DNA of 64,000 bases from UBA1351 sp964627665 (GTDB taxonomy: Bacteria; Bacillota; Clostridia; Lachnospirales; Vallitaleaceae), in the NCBI GenBank assembly GCA_964627665.1, contig CAZVKG010000006.1, forward strand, positions 17,110-81,109, in the 5' to 3' direction. Below, one piece after another: positions 45,701-54,545 of this stretch (the first letter of the stretch is position 1; the number at the start of each line of letters is the position of its first letter). The notes beneath the pieces are model-generated. The model did not search any database. It was given only the letters and a program-made list of their open reading frames with translations, and was not told where the DNA came from. A program made the translations under genes and the position numbers.

Positions 45701-47217
45701 GTAGCCGAAGCTGTTAAGTTATAGACGCCTTTTTCTTTAAAACGAATCCTTTGTTTTCCTGAAGTAAGTTCACCCTCAAGAAAATCAACAATCGGTACAT
45801 CCTCACCATTTCGTGACAGAGTCCATTGAAGCTCCATGTCTCCAATATTTTCTGTTTCTGTTATGATGGTGATTGGTCTATCCGTATGTGTAATTGATTC
45901 AATCTCTAGGTTAATATTGGCTACAGGATAAATATTGATTGTATCCGATGCAGTAATAACCTTTGCCAAATCATCTTCAATGGTTGCTATCAATTCATAA
46001 GTCCCTTGACTTTTGAATTGTACAGTACCACCTTCATTTGACAATTCTCCTGTAAAAGCTGAGTCCATCTCAATGACTTTATCATCTTGTTTAATCGACC
46101 ACTCAACATCTTTTTCTCCAAGATTTTCGGTTATCAAATCTACAATAACCGATGTATCCGTATGCGCTTTTTCTAGTAAATCTAATTCTGTTGTAATTTT
46201 GGGATAGACTGTTATTGTCTGCTCATGGGTTACCGTTCTTCCTCGACTATTCATCGCTGTTGCCGACAGTGTATAGCTACCCATGGATTTGATTTTTACC
46301 AAACCACCATCGGCTGTCAACTCTCCTTCAATAGCTGTGTTAAATTCGATAGGAATATTATTTTGGCTAACCGTCCATATAACAGATTTGACATAACGAC
46401 TCTCTGACACAATGCTTATTTCTTCATTTACATACACCGTTTGTGGAATTTCAAAGTGATACTGTGGTGCAGGAACACGTGATGGGCGATGCTCTGATGT
46501 TTGCTCATGACCTTTAGTTTCATCAATAAGTTCTACCTCATCCGTCGCTTCCTCCTGTATCTGGTCTCTCTCATCCTTGATTTTCTTCAACCGATCAAGC
46601 ATAGAAAAAGCTTCTGCACGAGTAGCTTTTCCCTCCGGTCGAACCGTTGCATCCGGATATCCTGAAATAATTCCATGCTGTTTGCCTTGATAAATATATT
46701 CTAGGTCTTCTTTAGACAAACCAGCTATATCTGTAAAGTTTACATCCTCTGTGAAATTTTCCTCATGAGAATGTTCATAAATGGATCGAACCATCATTCT
46801 TATGATTTCTAATCGAGTAATCGGTACATTTGGATAGTAATACTGCCCATATTCTTCTTGAAGGATAATCCCTGCGCCAACAAGCTTTTCAATATCTTCT
46901 TGAGCAAAATTTCCTTGGATGTCTTCAAAGCCTGTAAAATCAGCCTCTTTATCCTTAGGCTGAAGCTTCGTTACTCGTGCAGCAAGAGCAGAGAACTCTG
47001 CTCTTGTAATCATTGAATCTGGATGACACAGCCCATCCGGATACCCATGAACGATACCGTTTTCTGTTAGTCGATTTATGACGTCCTCTGCCCAATGCCC
47101 TCTTGCGTCAGCGAAAGAACTGTCTGTTGCATAAACCAACCCAGAAAAGTTGGATAATAATATACTTAAAACTAAAATAAAACTTAACCACTGCCTTTTA
47201 TTTTTATTCATTGTCAT
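42784..47217 (-). CDS. Large SLH-anchored surface adhesin with Ig/PKD-like repeats
   Basis: About 1477 residues. A signal peptide (SFILVLSILLSNFSGLVYA) leads three SLH domains (about 35-215; HWAEDVINRL, YPDGLCHPDSMITRAEF), which bind secondary cell-wall polymers. Then come seven repeats of about 75 residues (IYPV..HTD type), followed by five near-identical repeats of about 80 residues (DDYYEVG...RVRAKDEAGFYSPWL) and a final Ig-like region. It most likely mediates contact with recipient cells. Either of two ATGs (47217 or 47211) suits the GGAG. It is directly downstream of the displaced pilin-gene tail. Confidence 0.85.
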   Translation of the reverse strand: MTMNKNKRQWLSFILVLSILLSNFSGLVYATDSSFADARGHWAEDVINRLTENGIVHGYPDGLCHPDSMITRAEFSALAARVTKLQPKDKEADFTGFEDIQGNFAQEDIEKLVGAGIILQEEYGQYYYPNVPITRLEIIRMMVRSIYEHSHEENFTEDVNFTDIAGLSKEDLEYIYQGKQHGIISGYPDATVRPEGKATRAEAFSMLDRLKKIKDERDQIQEEATDEVELIDETKGHEQTSEHRPSRVPAPQYHFEIPQTVYVNEEISIVSESRYVKSVIWTVSQNNIPIEFNTAIEGELTADGGLVKIKSMGSYTLSATAMNSRGRTVTHEQTITVYPKITTELDLLEKAHTDTSVIVDLITENLGEKDVEWSIKQDDKVIEMDSAFTGELSNEGGTVQFKSQGTYELIATIEDDLAKVITASDTINIYPVANINLEIESITHTDRPITIITETENIGDMELQWTLSRNGEDVPIVDFLEGELTSGKQRIRFKEKGVYNLTASATDETGRVFTDITSVMVYPVGSAGFYLPELFHTDDTVTVEATFNEIGEHHADWTLLKEGEPVELSKVASGQLRNQGGELRFTHKGQYTLKASFTDDGGRSYSYEQTFKVYPVPTITYSLPENAHTDTDIKVDVNSTEINDLTVEWLLDNTFGFQDWSTYVDVTLNNDGGTIQFKRAGIYELVSRVIDETGRVFLFEPGDRTEVLPVLNIDFELTKFAYTDSTMDIRTHGNNSVLPVEWKITKDGEEISMNKAILGELNAYGGKITFHNEGDYVLKATITDFLGRSFSHSQETSIHPIIQYTFRMPESIHFGKTFEVETTSLKLDENQVKWTLEKAEEPVEFEGELATDGGEIAIRDTGEFVLTATIIDPYERMYQSSEVIEVTNTAPEVTLSAEPTRTAKEGRFFVNIEASATDPDGDATTLEYEGRTADDYYEVGNHVIRVRAKDEAGFYSPWLEKSFTVVNAVPTVTLAAIPTPTRTTKEGKFFVEVEASATDADGDATTLEYQGRTPDDYYEVGTHTIRVRAKDEAGFYSPWLEKSFTVENAAPTVTLTATPTPTRTTKDGKFLVEVEASATDVDGDATTLEYQGRTPDDYYEVGDHIIRVRAKDEAGFYSPWLEKSFSVVNAAPTVTLTATQTRTTKDGKFLVNIEASATDADGDAITLEYEGRTPDDYYEVGTHTIRVRAKDEAGFYSPWLEKSFTVVNAAPTVTLTAMQTRTIKNGKFLVNIEALATDADGDQTTLEYEGRTADDYYEVGTHTVRVRAKDEAGFYSPWLAKTFTVTNSAPTAPVISRSPSGNSVSPGTLVTITAQSTDPDGDPISYLWDGRSSETQTYPRGKNVVRVKAVDAAGDESPWAAIVFFVADANGGGGMTLTGPDSVILEEGLEGATITEYTFTVPPVSGHSGSDFGRVRGYNVTTKKWDQLDYETTKNGIIFSKTLNAGVYSQLEFYYYTNHSCMYNKSNITYSVEYHFE
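43350..44560 (-). repeat. Five tandem near-identical ~240-bp repeats in the SLH gene
   Basis: Five copies spaced about 237-243 bp, each encoding TVTL...DDYYEVG...AGFYSPWLEKSF. Spacing stays in frame (79-81 codons). Such repeats can gain or lose units by recombination without breaking the gene, changing stalk length. Confidence 0.85.
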
Positions 47218-47227
47218 CTCTCTCCTT

Positions 47228-47290
47228 TTATCCTGCAAAGTTAAACATTTCTTCAATACGCTCTTGTAAAGTTGGGAGCACTTTTCTGCA
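47228..47290 (-). pseudogene. Displaced 3' end of a maff2-like gene
   Basis: The frame ends VLPTLQERIEEMFNFAG and stop, closely matching the C-terminus of the intact gene at 57.85 kb (VLPELQQRISDMFEYNG). No upstream part of that gene is present here. It lies just ahead of the SLH gene, where the operon would continue if the 10.5 kb insertion zone were removed. I read it as the original gene end pushed away by integration. Confidence 0.7.
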
Positions 47291-47395
47291 CCGTCGATTA
47301 ACACGATTAAGAAAATCCCCCTGAAAATAACTCCAAAATTTAGATTGAATCCTTTTGTAAAGCACTGTCTTTACCTTCCCTTCATTGATTTTTGT

Positions 47396-47434
47396 ATAAA
47401 ATAAAACACGACTAAACAACATAGTTTAATCGTG
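47396..47434 (-). terminator. Terminator after tnpC
   Basis: On the minus strand CACGATTAAAC pairs with GTTTAGTCGTG, then TTTTATTTT. It ends the recombinase operon before the displaced gene tail. The stretch from here to 47.29 kb shows no gene. Confidence 0.75.
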
Positions 47435-47511
47435 TCAATTTTTCTAATCTTTATTTTCAGTTAAATGTACTAATATTCACCAGCAACAAATCCAAAAAAA
47501 CTGCTGCTATT

Positions 47512-47907
47512 CTATTCATTTCTTTGCATCATTAAAAATAACCTCCCCCTCAGAAGCTCACATTCTTGTTTCAATACTGTGTTTTCTTCAATAAGCTTAC
47601 CAATGCGTTCATCCTTGCGCTTCAACTCTTTCCTTGGTCGTTTTTCTGCAGATAAACTTTCCTTGGAATCCACTCTTTCTTCTTTAATTTTCTTCTTTTC
47701 TACAACATCATAGCGCTCTAGAACTTCTCGTACATGGACCTTTCCAAAAGTTGATCGCGATAATCCTGTATATGCCATTAGGTCCTTAATTCTGATCACA
47801 TAACCCTGTTCTCGCAACTCATGTATTGCCTTTATGACTGCATTAATGGTTTGTTGCCTCATCAATTCTTGCTTATCTTTAAGTGACTGTGGTACTTTTT
47901 CATTCAT
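47512..47907 (-). CDS. tnpC: Tn554 TnpC-like protein
   Basis: 131 residues: a helix-turn-helix-like start (RIKDLMAYTGLSRSTFGKVH) followed by a charged coiled coil (KLIEENTVLKQECELLRGRL). This is the form of TnpC, the accessory protein of Tn554-type transposons that sets efficiency and orientation of insertion. It overlaps the third recombinase by eight bases. Confidence 0.75.
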   Translation of the reverse strand: MNEKVPQSLKDKQELMRQQTINAVIKAIHELREQGYVIRIKDLMAYTGLSRSTFGKVHVREVLERYDVVEKKKIKEERVDSKESLSAEKRPRKELKRKDERIGKLIEENTVLKQECELLRGRLFLMMQRNE

Positions 47908-49026
47908 TTTTTAACTTCTCCAATCGTATTTTATCAACAACATCCTCAAATAATCCTACAGTTTTAATAGCATTATCACGAACCATTGGCATCTTTTCAA
48001 AGCGTTTTGCCTTTTCCTTCCATGAGACAATCTGGCCCACAAAATAAGACTCCTGATCGCTGTCAGGTATGAAATGCTCACAAGTTAGACAGTTCCACAT
48101 ATCACTTTTGCAACCAGTGACATCGCCACATATCCCTCCTGGAACCCGATGTGCACGAATATTTCTGAGTAGCCGTTTCTCTAGCAACTCATCCATCCCT
48201 AATATTCTTCCGCCAAAAAGAATATACTTACTATCTTCATCTGCTGACTCTTTTAAAACAGACCTTTGCTTTTTCACAATCGTTTCAGGCTTTAAGTTAA
48301 GATGCGCATAGGCATTCCAGATCATAGCATTTCCATGATGTCCCGTCATATCTGCAATCTGTTCCATGGTAAAACCAGCTTCTAGGCGATCTGTAATACC
48401 ATTATGACGGAACTGATGGGAGGTAAGGTTATAGATATGTCCGTCATTATCCTTTATGTCATATGCCTTACAAATCCATTTAAAATGATAATCTACAAAA
48501 CTCACAAGCATGGTATTAGCTACTCCTGCTTTGGATGTGCCACCCTTCTTGTAATGAAGAATTCGCTGATACGAGAACAAGCACCCTTTTTTATGTACAT
48601 CTAACCGTGTTTGTAGCTGATTTGCTATTTCTTTCTGTTCCTTGATCAACCCCAAAAGGTAACCTGCAATACCGGTATCCTCAATATGTATGGATCGTAT
48701 GATTGGCTCAATATTACCACCATTTTGTTTCCATGTAGGAATGAAAATCACATATTTCCCACTATAGGGTTTAACACAATCAATCTCCATGGCCAAAACC
48801 TCAGATATTCTTGATGGTATTAGTCTTAATATCCAGTAAACACACCTTAAATGCAGCTCTATTTCTTCTCTTTTGAATACTTCATCTAATTCACAAGCTA
48901 TGCTTTCGGGAATGTACTTATAATCCAATTTCATCTTTTGTATATATGGATTTGCAGTAAATGGATTTTTAATTGACCTGCCTTCAAACCCATCCATTGT
49001 CCTTAATAGAGAACTGGCCTGCAACC
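47900..49026 (-). pseudogene. Third tyrosine recombinase, C-terminal fragment (split by IS)
   Basis: The catalytic half of a tyrosine recombinase: Arg in IPSRISEVLAM, HxxR in TSHQFRHNG, GHH and Tyr in WNAYAHL, then a cysteine cluster (GCKSDMWNCLTCEHF) typical of Tn554-type enzymes. Its N-terminal part lies beyond the inserted IS. Removing the IS and one target copy rejoins the frame exactly at WLQ-ASSLLRTM, so the gene was intact before. The fragment has no natural start and is likely inactive. Confidence 0.85.
49019..49026. repeat. Left 8-bp target-site duplication of the IS
   Basis: CTGCAACC directly abuts the left inverted repeat and is repeated at 50715-50722 beyond the right one. A perfect match. 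Confidence 0.9.
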
Positions 49027-49130
49027 GAGGCCACTGAAAAAGTAGACAATTCTAAAGGAACCAATGATGTTGAACTAATCAGCATTATTGGTTCCTTTTT
49101 TGGTATAATAATGATATCAAATTAGGTGGT

Positions 49131-50588
49131 GTGAATATGTTAAATCAACAGCAAGAAATAATTTTAAGCCCATATCTAGAATTATATGAACTGGTGGTTC
49201 CTAAAGATAATATATTACGAAAAATTAATGAACTGATAAATTTTGATTTTGTATATGAGGAACTTAAAGGCAAGTACTCTAGTCGAAATGGCAGAAATGC
49301 AATAAGCCCGATAAGAATGTTTAAATATCTGTTGCTTAAATCTATCTATGATCTATCCGACGAAGATATTGTGGAACGGTCTGAATATGATATGTCCTTC
49401 AAATATTTTCTTGATATGGCTCCTGAAGATCCAGTTATTAATTCAAGTTCACTGACTAAGTTTAGAAAGTTACGCCTAAAGGACCTAAACTTGTTGGACA
49501 TGCTAATCAACAAAACTGTAAGTATCGCTCTGGAAAAAGGAATCATAAAATCTAAGTCTATTATCGTTGATGCAACCCATACAAAATCTAGATATAATCA
49601 AAAGACACCGCGAGAGATATTACAAGAGCAATCTAAAAAGCTACGTAAATCAGTTTATGAAGTTGATGATACAATAAAAGATGAATTTCCAGCAAAAAAC
49701 ACCGAGGACTCACTTGAAAAAGAAATTGAATATAGCAAAAAGTTGATTGAAACAATTAAATCTAAAAAAATTATAAGTAGCTTTCCTAAAGTATCTGAAA
49801 AAATAAATTTATTAGAAGAAACATTACAAGATGATATAGAGCACCTACAATGTTTAGCCGATACGGATGCAAAAACAGGTCATAAGACAGTTGACAGTTC
49901 ATTTTTTGGATATAAAACACATATAGCAATGACCGAAGAAAGAATAATTGTAGCAGCAACCATAACAACAGGCGAAAAAAATGACGGAAAAGAATTAGAG
50001 GAACTATACTTAAAAAGCAAAAATACAGGCATTGAAATAGATACAATCATTGGAGATGCTGCTTACTCTGAAAAAAGAAATATCAAATTGGCAAAGGATG
50101 AAAAAGTAAATCTTGTAGCCAAACTAAATCCTAGCGTGACACAAGGGTACAGAAAGAAGGAAGAAGAAATTCAGTTCAATAAAGATGCCGATATGTATGT
50201 ATGCCCTGCTGGACATATGGCAATAAGAAAAGCTAGACAGGGAAAAAAGAATGTTTCTACAAACCAGGTTACAACATACTATTTCGACACAGCGAAATGT
50301 AAATTATGTCCATTGAAAGATGGATGTTATAAAGAAGGAGCAAAGACAAAAACATATTCTGTTACTATAAAAAGTGATATACATAAATCGCAAATGGGAT
50401 TTCAAGAAAGTGAATATTTCAAAGAAAAATCAAAAGAGAGATACAAAATTGAAGCTAAAAATAGTGAGTTAAAGCATAGACATGGTTATGACACGGCGTC
50501 ATCATCAGGTCTTATAGGTATGGAAATGCAAGGTGCATTGGCAATGTTCACGGTAAATCTCAAAAGAATAATAAAGCTATTAGGATAA
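49131..50588 (+). CDS. IS1182-family DDE transposase
   Basis: 485 residues. N-terminal domain typical of the family (SRNGRNAISPIRMFKYLLLK). The DDE residues are visible: D in IIVDATHTKSR, D in IIGDAAYSEKR, E in KIEAKNSELKHRHG. A cysteine set (CPAGH, CKLCPLKDGC) lies before the last. Intact and probably active. Start ATG follows AGGTGG. Confidence 0.9.
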   Translation: MNMLNQQQEIILSPYLELYELVVPKDNILRKINELINFDFVYEELKGKYSSRNGRNAISPIRMFKYLLLKSIYDLSDEDIVERSEYDMSFKYFLDMAPEDPVINSSSLTKFRKLRLKDLNLLDMLINKTVSIALEKGIIKSKSIIVDATHTKSRYNQKTPREILQEQSKKLRKSVYEVDDTIKDEFPAKNTEDSLEKEIEYSKKLIETIKSKKIISSFPKVSEKINLLEETLQDDIEHLQCLADTDAKTGHKTVDSSFFGYKTHIAMTEERIIVAATITTGEKNDGKELEELYLKSKNTGIEIDTIIGDAAYSEKRNIKLAKDEKVNLVAKLNPSVTQGYRKKEEEIQFNKDADMYVCPAGHMAIRKARQGKKNVSTNQVTTYYFDTAKCKLCPLKDGCYKEGAKTKTYSVTIKSDIHKSQMGFQESEYFKEKSKERYKIEAKNSELKHRHGYDTASSSGLIGMEMQGALAMFTVNLKRIIKLLG

Positions 50589-50617
50589 AATTCCAACAAA
50601 ATACTACTGTGGTAAAT

Positions 50618-50664
50618 AAAAAGCAGAAATCACTTCCAAATAATTGGATTTGATTTCTGCTTTT
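50618..50664 (+). terminator. Terminator of the IS transposase gene
   Basis: AAAGCAGAAATCA pairs with TGATTTCTGCTTT around a second short stem, with TTTT at the end. It follows the transposase stop within the IS and works in both directions. Confidence 0.8.
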
Positions 50665-50714
50665 GTGTGTTTGCTTAGAAACAGGCTGAAAAAGCACGCT
50701 TTTTCAGTGGCCTC

Positions 50715-51135
50715 CCTGCAACCAGATACTTTTTTTAGTACTTTCAGCCATATTTGAACCATCCAGATATTCCTTGAACCGGATCGCAATACTTATATTA
50801 CACGCTGAAAGCAATGGTGCAGAATAATTTTCTTTTAGAAACTGCGTAAAGGGAACTATTTTCCCAATACTGGTACGGACAGTCCTTACTGTATCCCCTT
50901 GTAATAACCGAATAATCCCATAATATTTAACCAGATTTTTATACTCATAAGGTATGGTTGCAAAATATATATTCATATAGTTGGCTGGTTCTGTATTATT
51001 GCGTCTACGTTTATCACAAACCCATGTATCATCATCAAAATGAATATCATTTCCAAAAGCCTGAAGCAGACCAATATATCGCTCTTTTTGAGTTTCATCA
51101 TAAATTTCAATTCGTTGATACTGTGGAAATTTCAT
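50715..51135 (-). pseudogene. Third tyrosine recombinase, N-terminal fragment (split by IS)
   Basis: About 140 residues of N-terminal SAM-like domain (IIRLLQGDTVRTVRTSIGKI) ending at KKSIWLQ where the IS begins; the frame then reads a few IS codons to a stop. Starts with ATG overlapping the stop of the 75-residue gene. Together with the fragment at 47.9-49.0 kb it makes one recombinase of about 510 residues. Confidence 0.85.
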
Positions 51136-51359
51136 TTGCAGCCTCCTTCCACAATCGCCTTAACGGCATTTTCATAACAATTCTTTATAAAGAGTGCTTG
51201 GTTATACTCTTTAAATTCTTTATAGTTTAAAATATTTGCTTGATTATACGATAATATTAAGTCGTAAACCAAACGTGTCTGCTCTTTTAAAAGCTCTTGC
51301 CAATAAGGCAGATAAGCCTTTCCTGTACAGAGATTCTTGCAGTTGACACAATTTATCAT
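51132..51359 (-). CDS. 75-residue cysteine-containing protein in the recombinase operon
   Basis: Begins MINCVNCKNLCTGKAY, a three-cysteine cluster that could bind metal, followed by a helical part. Its last codons (GGAGGCTGC) carry the ribosome site for the third recombinase, so the two are coupled. It may be a fragment or small accessory of the transposon. No family recognised. Confidence 0.5.
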   Translation of the reverse strand: MINCVNCKNLCTGKAYLPYWQELLKEQTRLVYDLILSYNQANILNYKEFKEYNQALFIKNCYENAVKAIVEGGCK

Positions 51360-51397
51360 ACTGCTCCTATTAGCACACCCACCATCTGCCAGTTTTT

Positions 51398-53386
51398 TTA
51401 AACAAAACCCAACTCAACCCGTCGTTGTTCTAATCTAAAATCCATGTAAAGTAGTCTACGTTCTTCTTCTGAATAATCTGCCAGCTGTTCCTTTGATATC
51501 AACAAGTCAAACTTCTTACGATAAAACTCTGTATTCAATGATGCCAATTTCATCTGACGAACCTCGGCATAATAACCGAAAGCACTGCTTCTGCTAAGAT
51601 GTCCCAACCAATAGGCAAGTTCATCCACTGATCCACCATTTTCGATTAATGTAACCGCTAAGGTTTTTCTCTGCTGTTTGCTGGTAAACTGCCAAACTTC
51701 ACAGCTCTCATCACAAAGATTATGCTGTTGAATCAGTCTATTTATTATCTGGACATAGTACCCCATGTTTATCATTCCAGGTCTATGATTCGGCTTTTGA
51801 TTGACAAAAATATAAGGTACTCCCAATGTCTGACGTAACATAGCTCTTTCTTCAATCTGTACTTTTATTTGATCTGCTAATGATTGAAAAATCAAAACCC
51901 GATGATAATCCGAAATGCCTTGCTTCCTTCTAGCTTTCAAGGTTTTGTATGGCTTATATTTAATCTGGACCAAACCATCATAGGGCGACGGCTCAAGGCA
52001 GTCCGTTTCCAAGAACAGGACTTCTTTCATTCGCATGCCGGTACTTGAAAAAATACGGTATAATAAGGCATGTATATCATCAAGCTCATAAAGATGAGCA
52101 TCAATCCCTTCTGCTACGGCTTCAGGAATAATTAATGTTCGAACTTTATAATCTTTAACATTATGAAACTTGTATTGTTTAAAGGGATTTCCTTGTGGTA
52201 CAGGACTTCGCATAGCTGCATCTCGCCGATCACTCGACAGGTAGTCCATTAGTAAGGACATCACACAAAAAACCCTCATAATGCCTGATACTGATTTTCC
52301 TCCCACTTCTTGTCCAAAACGTCTCTCCATCACCATATACAGGGCTCTAACATCTACATCATCCACATCTGCGAAAAAGTGTAACGATGGATTCCCTTCA
52401 ACTAAAAGATTGACAGCTTCTGATAACGTATGAATGATTGCATCTTTTTTCGCCGAAATATAATAGTAACGGTATCTCATGAAATACTTTATTTCAAGCC
52501 GCAAGGATTTAGACTGGATCTTGCTAAAATCCATGGTGTTCTTATACAAAGATGGTCCATGTTTATAATAAAGAATCCATTGATCCGATTTAACATCAAG
52601 CTGTCTTGGATTATCTTCAATAAACTTTTTACACTGATGCTGATACTCTTTTTTGAAAACTACATCTACCAGTCGAACAAAATCTGGGTCAAAGCGTTCT
52701 CTTGACATCATTAACTTACTTCCCAGAAGGCTTCTGCAAAAACTTTGAGCTGTTATAAGTTTTCGTTCCATTGTAAATTTACTAGCCATATATTCTAGAT
52801 ATTCCATTATCATGACTGTAGGTAGTTGAGCTAAAGAAGCTGTTGTCATCAAAGCTCCAATTCGTATCCTAATGTTATCAAGTGGTTCCCTTTCTTCTAC
52901 TTTATTCTTAACCTGTTCTATCCAAAAGGCAGAAAACTTTTCTTCATAAATATCAAAAAAGAGTTGGTTCTCACATGGTATATTCCTTAAAATAGCAATA
53001 GGACTATCCGATTTATCAACTAATTGATTTTTGAACATATATACAAACGCCGGAAACATGCTTGTTCTATTGGAAACAAGATTTTTATCAGACATTTCCC
53101 ATGCCCTTACATAGCGTTCAGTATAATAGGCAAACATTTTTATGAATGCGTCAAAATAAACTTCAATACCAATCCGCAAAAGTATGACATCTCCCAATAT
53201 GCTGTCAACCTCACATATTTTAGTTGGATGTTCCTTGTACTCTTCCTTTAGCAACAGCTCTCGGTATTCTCTGATTAATTGCTCTGTCAATGCATCTCCA
53301 ATAGACTTATTCCTTTGAAAACGTAATATCACACCATCTATTTCCCAAAAGGCACTTCCTGGTTTTATTTCAATCAACTTGATCAT
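51398..53386 (-). CDS. tnpB: Tn554 TnpB-like tyrosine recombinase
   Basis: About 662 residues, the size of TnpB. Catalytic region: Arg in SSTGMRMKEVLFL near 455, QQRKT segment near 590, GH in YWLGHLSRS and Tyr in FGYYAEV. The long N-terminal part is typical of this group. It acts with the other two recombinases in strand exchange. Start MIKLIE follows GAGGT; it overlaps the first recombinase by 17 bases. Confidence 0.8.
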   Translation of the reverse strand: MIKLIEIKPGSAFWEIDGVILRFQRNKSIGDALTEQLIREYRELLLKEEYKEHPTKICEVDSILGDVILLRIGIEVYFDAFIKMFAYYTERYVRAWEMSDKNLVSNRTSMFPAFVYMFKNQLVDKSDSPIAILRNIPCENQLFFDIYEEKFSAFWIEQVKNKVEEREPLDNIRIRIGALMTTASLAQLPTVMIMEYLEYMASKFTMERKLITAQSFCRSLLGSKLMMSRERFDPDFVRLVDVVFKKEYQHQCKKFIEDNPRQLDVKSDQWILYYKHGPSLYKNTMDFSKIQSKSLRLEIKYFMRYRYYYISAKKDAIIHTLSEAVNLLVEGNPSLHFFADVDDVDVRALYMVMERRFGQEVGGKSVSGIMRVFCVMSLLMDYLSSDRRDAAMRSPVPQGNPFKQYKFHNVKDYKVRTLIIPEAVAEGIDAHLYELDDIHALLYRIFSSTGMRMKEVLFLETDCLEPSPYDGLVQIKYKPYKTLKARRKQGISDYHRVLIFQSLADQIKVQIEERAMLRQTLGVPYIFVNQKPNHRPGMINMGYYVQIINRLIQQHNLCDESCEVWQFTSKQQRKTLAVTLIENGGSVDELAYWLGHLSRSSAFGYYAEVRQMKLASLNTEFYRKKFDLLISKEQLADYSEEERRLLYMDFRLEQRRVELGFV

Positions 53387-54545
53387 TTGAAGTACCTCTT
53401 TTTTCATGAATTTTCTTCATAATGGCTTTAGCAATAACTGGATTGTTGTGATTTCTATAAGAAAGAATAGATTCTGCTGAATTCCACCCGAAACTCTCCA
53501 TGATGATAGAATCATCAATACCATCCTCAGGATAAAGCGATTGATGTTCCAAATATTCCATCACTTTTGTACTCCGTCCACTATGCGTACGGATTTTTTT
53601 TGGATCAAATCCTGCTCTTTTAGAACATCTCTTAAGTATTTTGTAATAATTTCCATAACTCAGTGGTTTGCCTTGGGCACCAGATCGTTGAAGATTAATA
53701 AAAAGAACATCACTGATTACACCACTTTCATTTTCTGCATGTGTTCGCTCCGTTTGAATATATTGGTCTAATAGCTTACAAAGTGCTGAGGGTAGCGCAA
53801 TCAAACGAAGATTATTGGTGCGTTCCGGATTAACATCTTGCTTTCCCTTAGATCGTGATGGCTGAATGGTCTGTTCCACAGGATCATAGTTTGACAGGGT
53901 CATACTCAGTACCTCGTCAATACGAAATCCTTCTAAGGTAATACCGAATACTACCTTATCTCTTAGGGTTTCAAAAGCGTTATATAGAGCCTTTTTTTCA
54001 GCATCCGTATACCATTTAATGTATTCCCTACGGTATTTCTGACGTGCTAGGCTCGCATCAATAATGTACTGATAATCATAGGAATAGATTTGTCCATACA
54101 AAAATGATTTCTTTGCCCTATAGATATCTTTTTTTGTTTGAAAGGTTATATTGGTTTCATAATTGCTAGCTAGCCATTTGTAAAACTCTGTTATAACCGT
54201 TAAATATCTGGCTGCAGTGGAAGAAACAACTGCCGTATCACAAAATAGTAGTTTTAAGTCCTCCGTGTCACCATAGATGAGCTTGTAAAGGAACTTTTTC
54301 ACATTCCGATTTGTTGTTTCACCGTACTCCAGACCTTCAGCTGCAAGATCATTAAGGAAAACAACTAGCATCTTCCCGTATTCTCTTGCTGTACTCTTTT
54401 TACGTAATGCCTTACTTTCTAGCCACTGATTCGCTTCTAACATAGGAATCTGCTGGTCTGTTATTAAATGCCGATAGGCCACTCCACCATCCCTTGTTTC
54501 AAAAGCAAAACGTACTAATCTAAACCGCTTTTTCTCATTTCTCAT
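53370..54545 (-). CDS. tnpA: Tn554 TnpA-like tyrosine recombinase
   Basis: About 391 residues. Catalytic residues: Arg in LEGFRIDEVLSM, HSGR in IRTHSGRSTKV, W in ESFGWNS and Tyr in ILSYRNH. First gene of the three-recombinase operon. The ATG (MRNEKKRF) is chosen after GAGG six bases upstream; it lies inside the 60-bp terminal inverted repeat, so binding there by the recombinases could repress their own translation or transcription. Confidence 0.8.
   Translation of the reverse strand: MRNEKKRFRLVRFAFETRDGGVAYRHLITDQQIPMLEANQWLESKALRKKSTAREYGKMLVVFLNDLAAEGLEYGETTNRNVKKFLYKLIYGDTEDLKLLFCDTAVVSSTAARYLTVITEFYKWLASNYETNITFQTKKDIYRAKKSFLYGQIYSYDYQYIIDASLARQKYRREYIKWYTDAEKKALYNAFETLRDKVVFGITLEGFRIDEVLSMTLSNYDPVEQTIQPSRSKGKQDVNPERTNNLRLIALPSALCKLLDQYIQTERTHAENESGVISDVLFINLQRSGAQGKPLSYGNYYKILKRCSKRAGFDPKKIRTHSGRSTKVMEYLEHQSLYPEDGIDDSIIMESFGWNSAESILSYRNHNNPVIAKAIMKKIHEKRGTSNDQVD

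Larger units (their letters stand above)
49027..50714 (+). mobile_element. IS1182-family insertion sequence
   Basis: A complete 1688-bp element. Terminal inverted repeats GAGGCCACTGAAAAAG (49027-49042 and 50699-50714, inverted) match over 16 bases. It holds one transposase gene on the plus strand, opposite to the interrupted recombinase, and its own terminator. Flanking 8-bp duplication is perfect, which points to a recent event. Confidence 0.9.

Noticed and set aside
47228..47422. A 64-codon frame as a stand-alone gene
   Set aside because: Only its last 17 or so codons match the maff2-like C-terminus; the rest is unrelated and there is no good ribosome site. Treated as a displaced gene tail.
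47900..54545. Integrase of the conjugative element itself
   Set aside because: The three recombinases with TnpC form a Tn554-like unit with its own ends and insertion site; they belong to a passenger, not to the host element.
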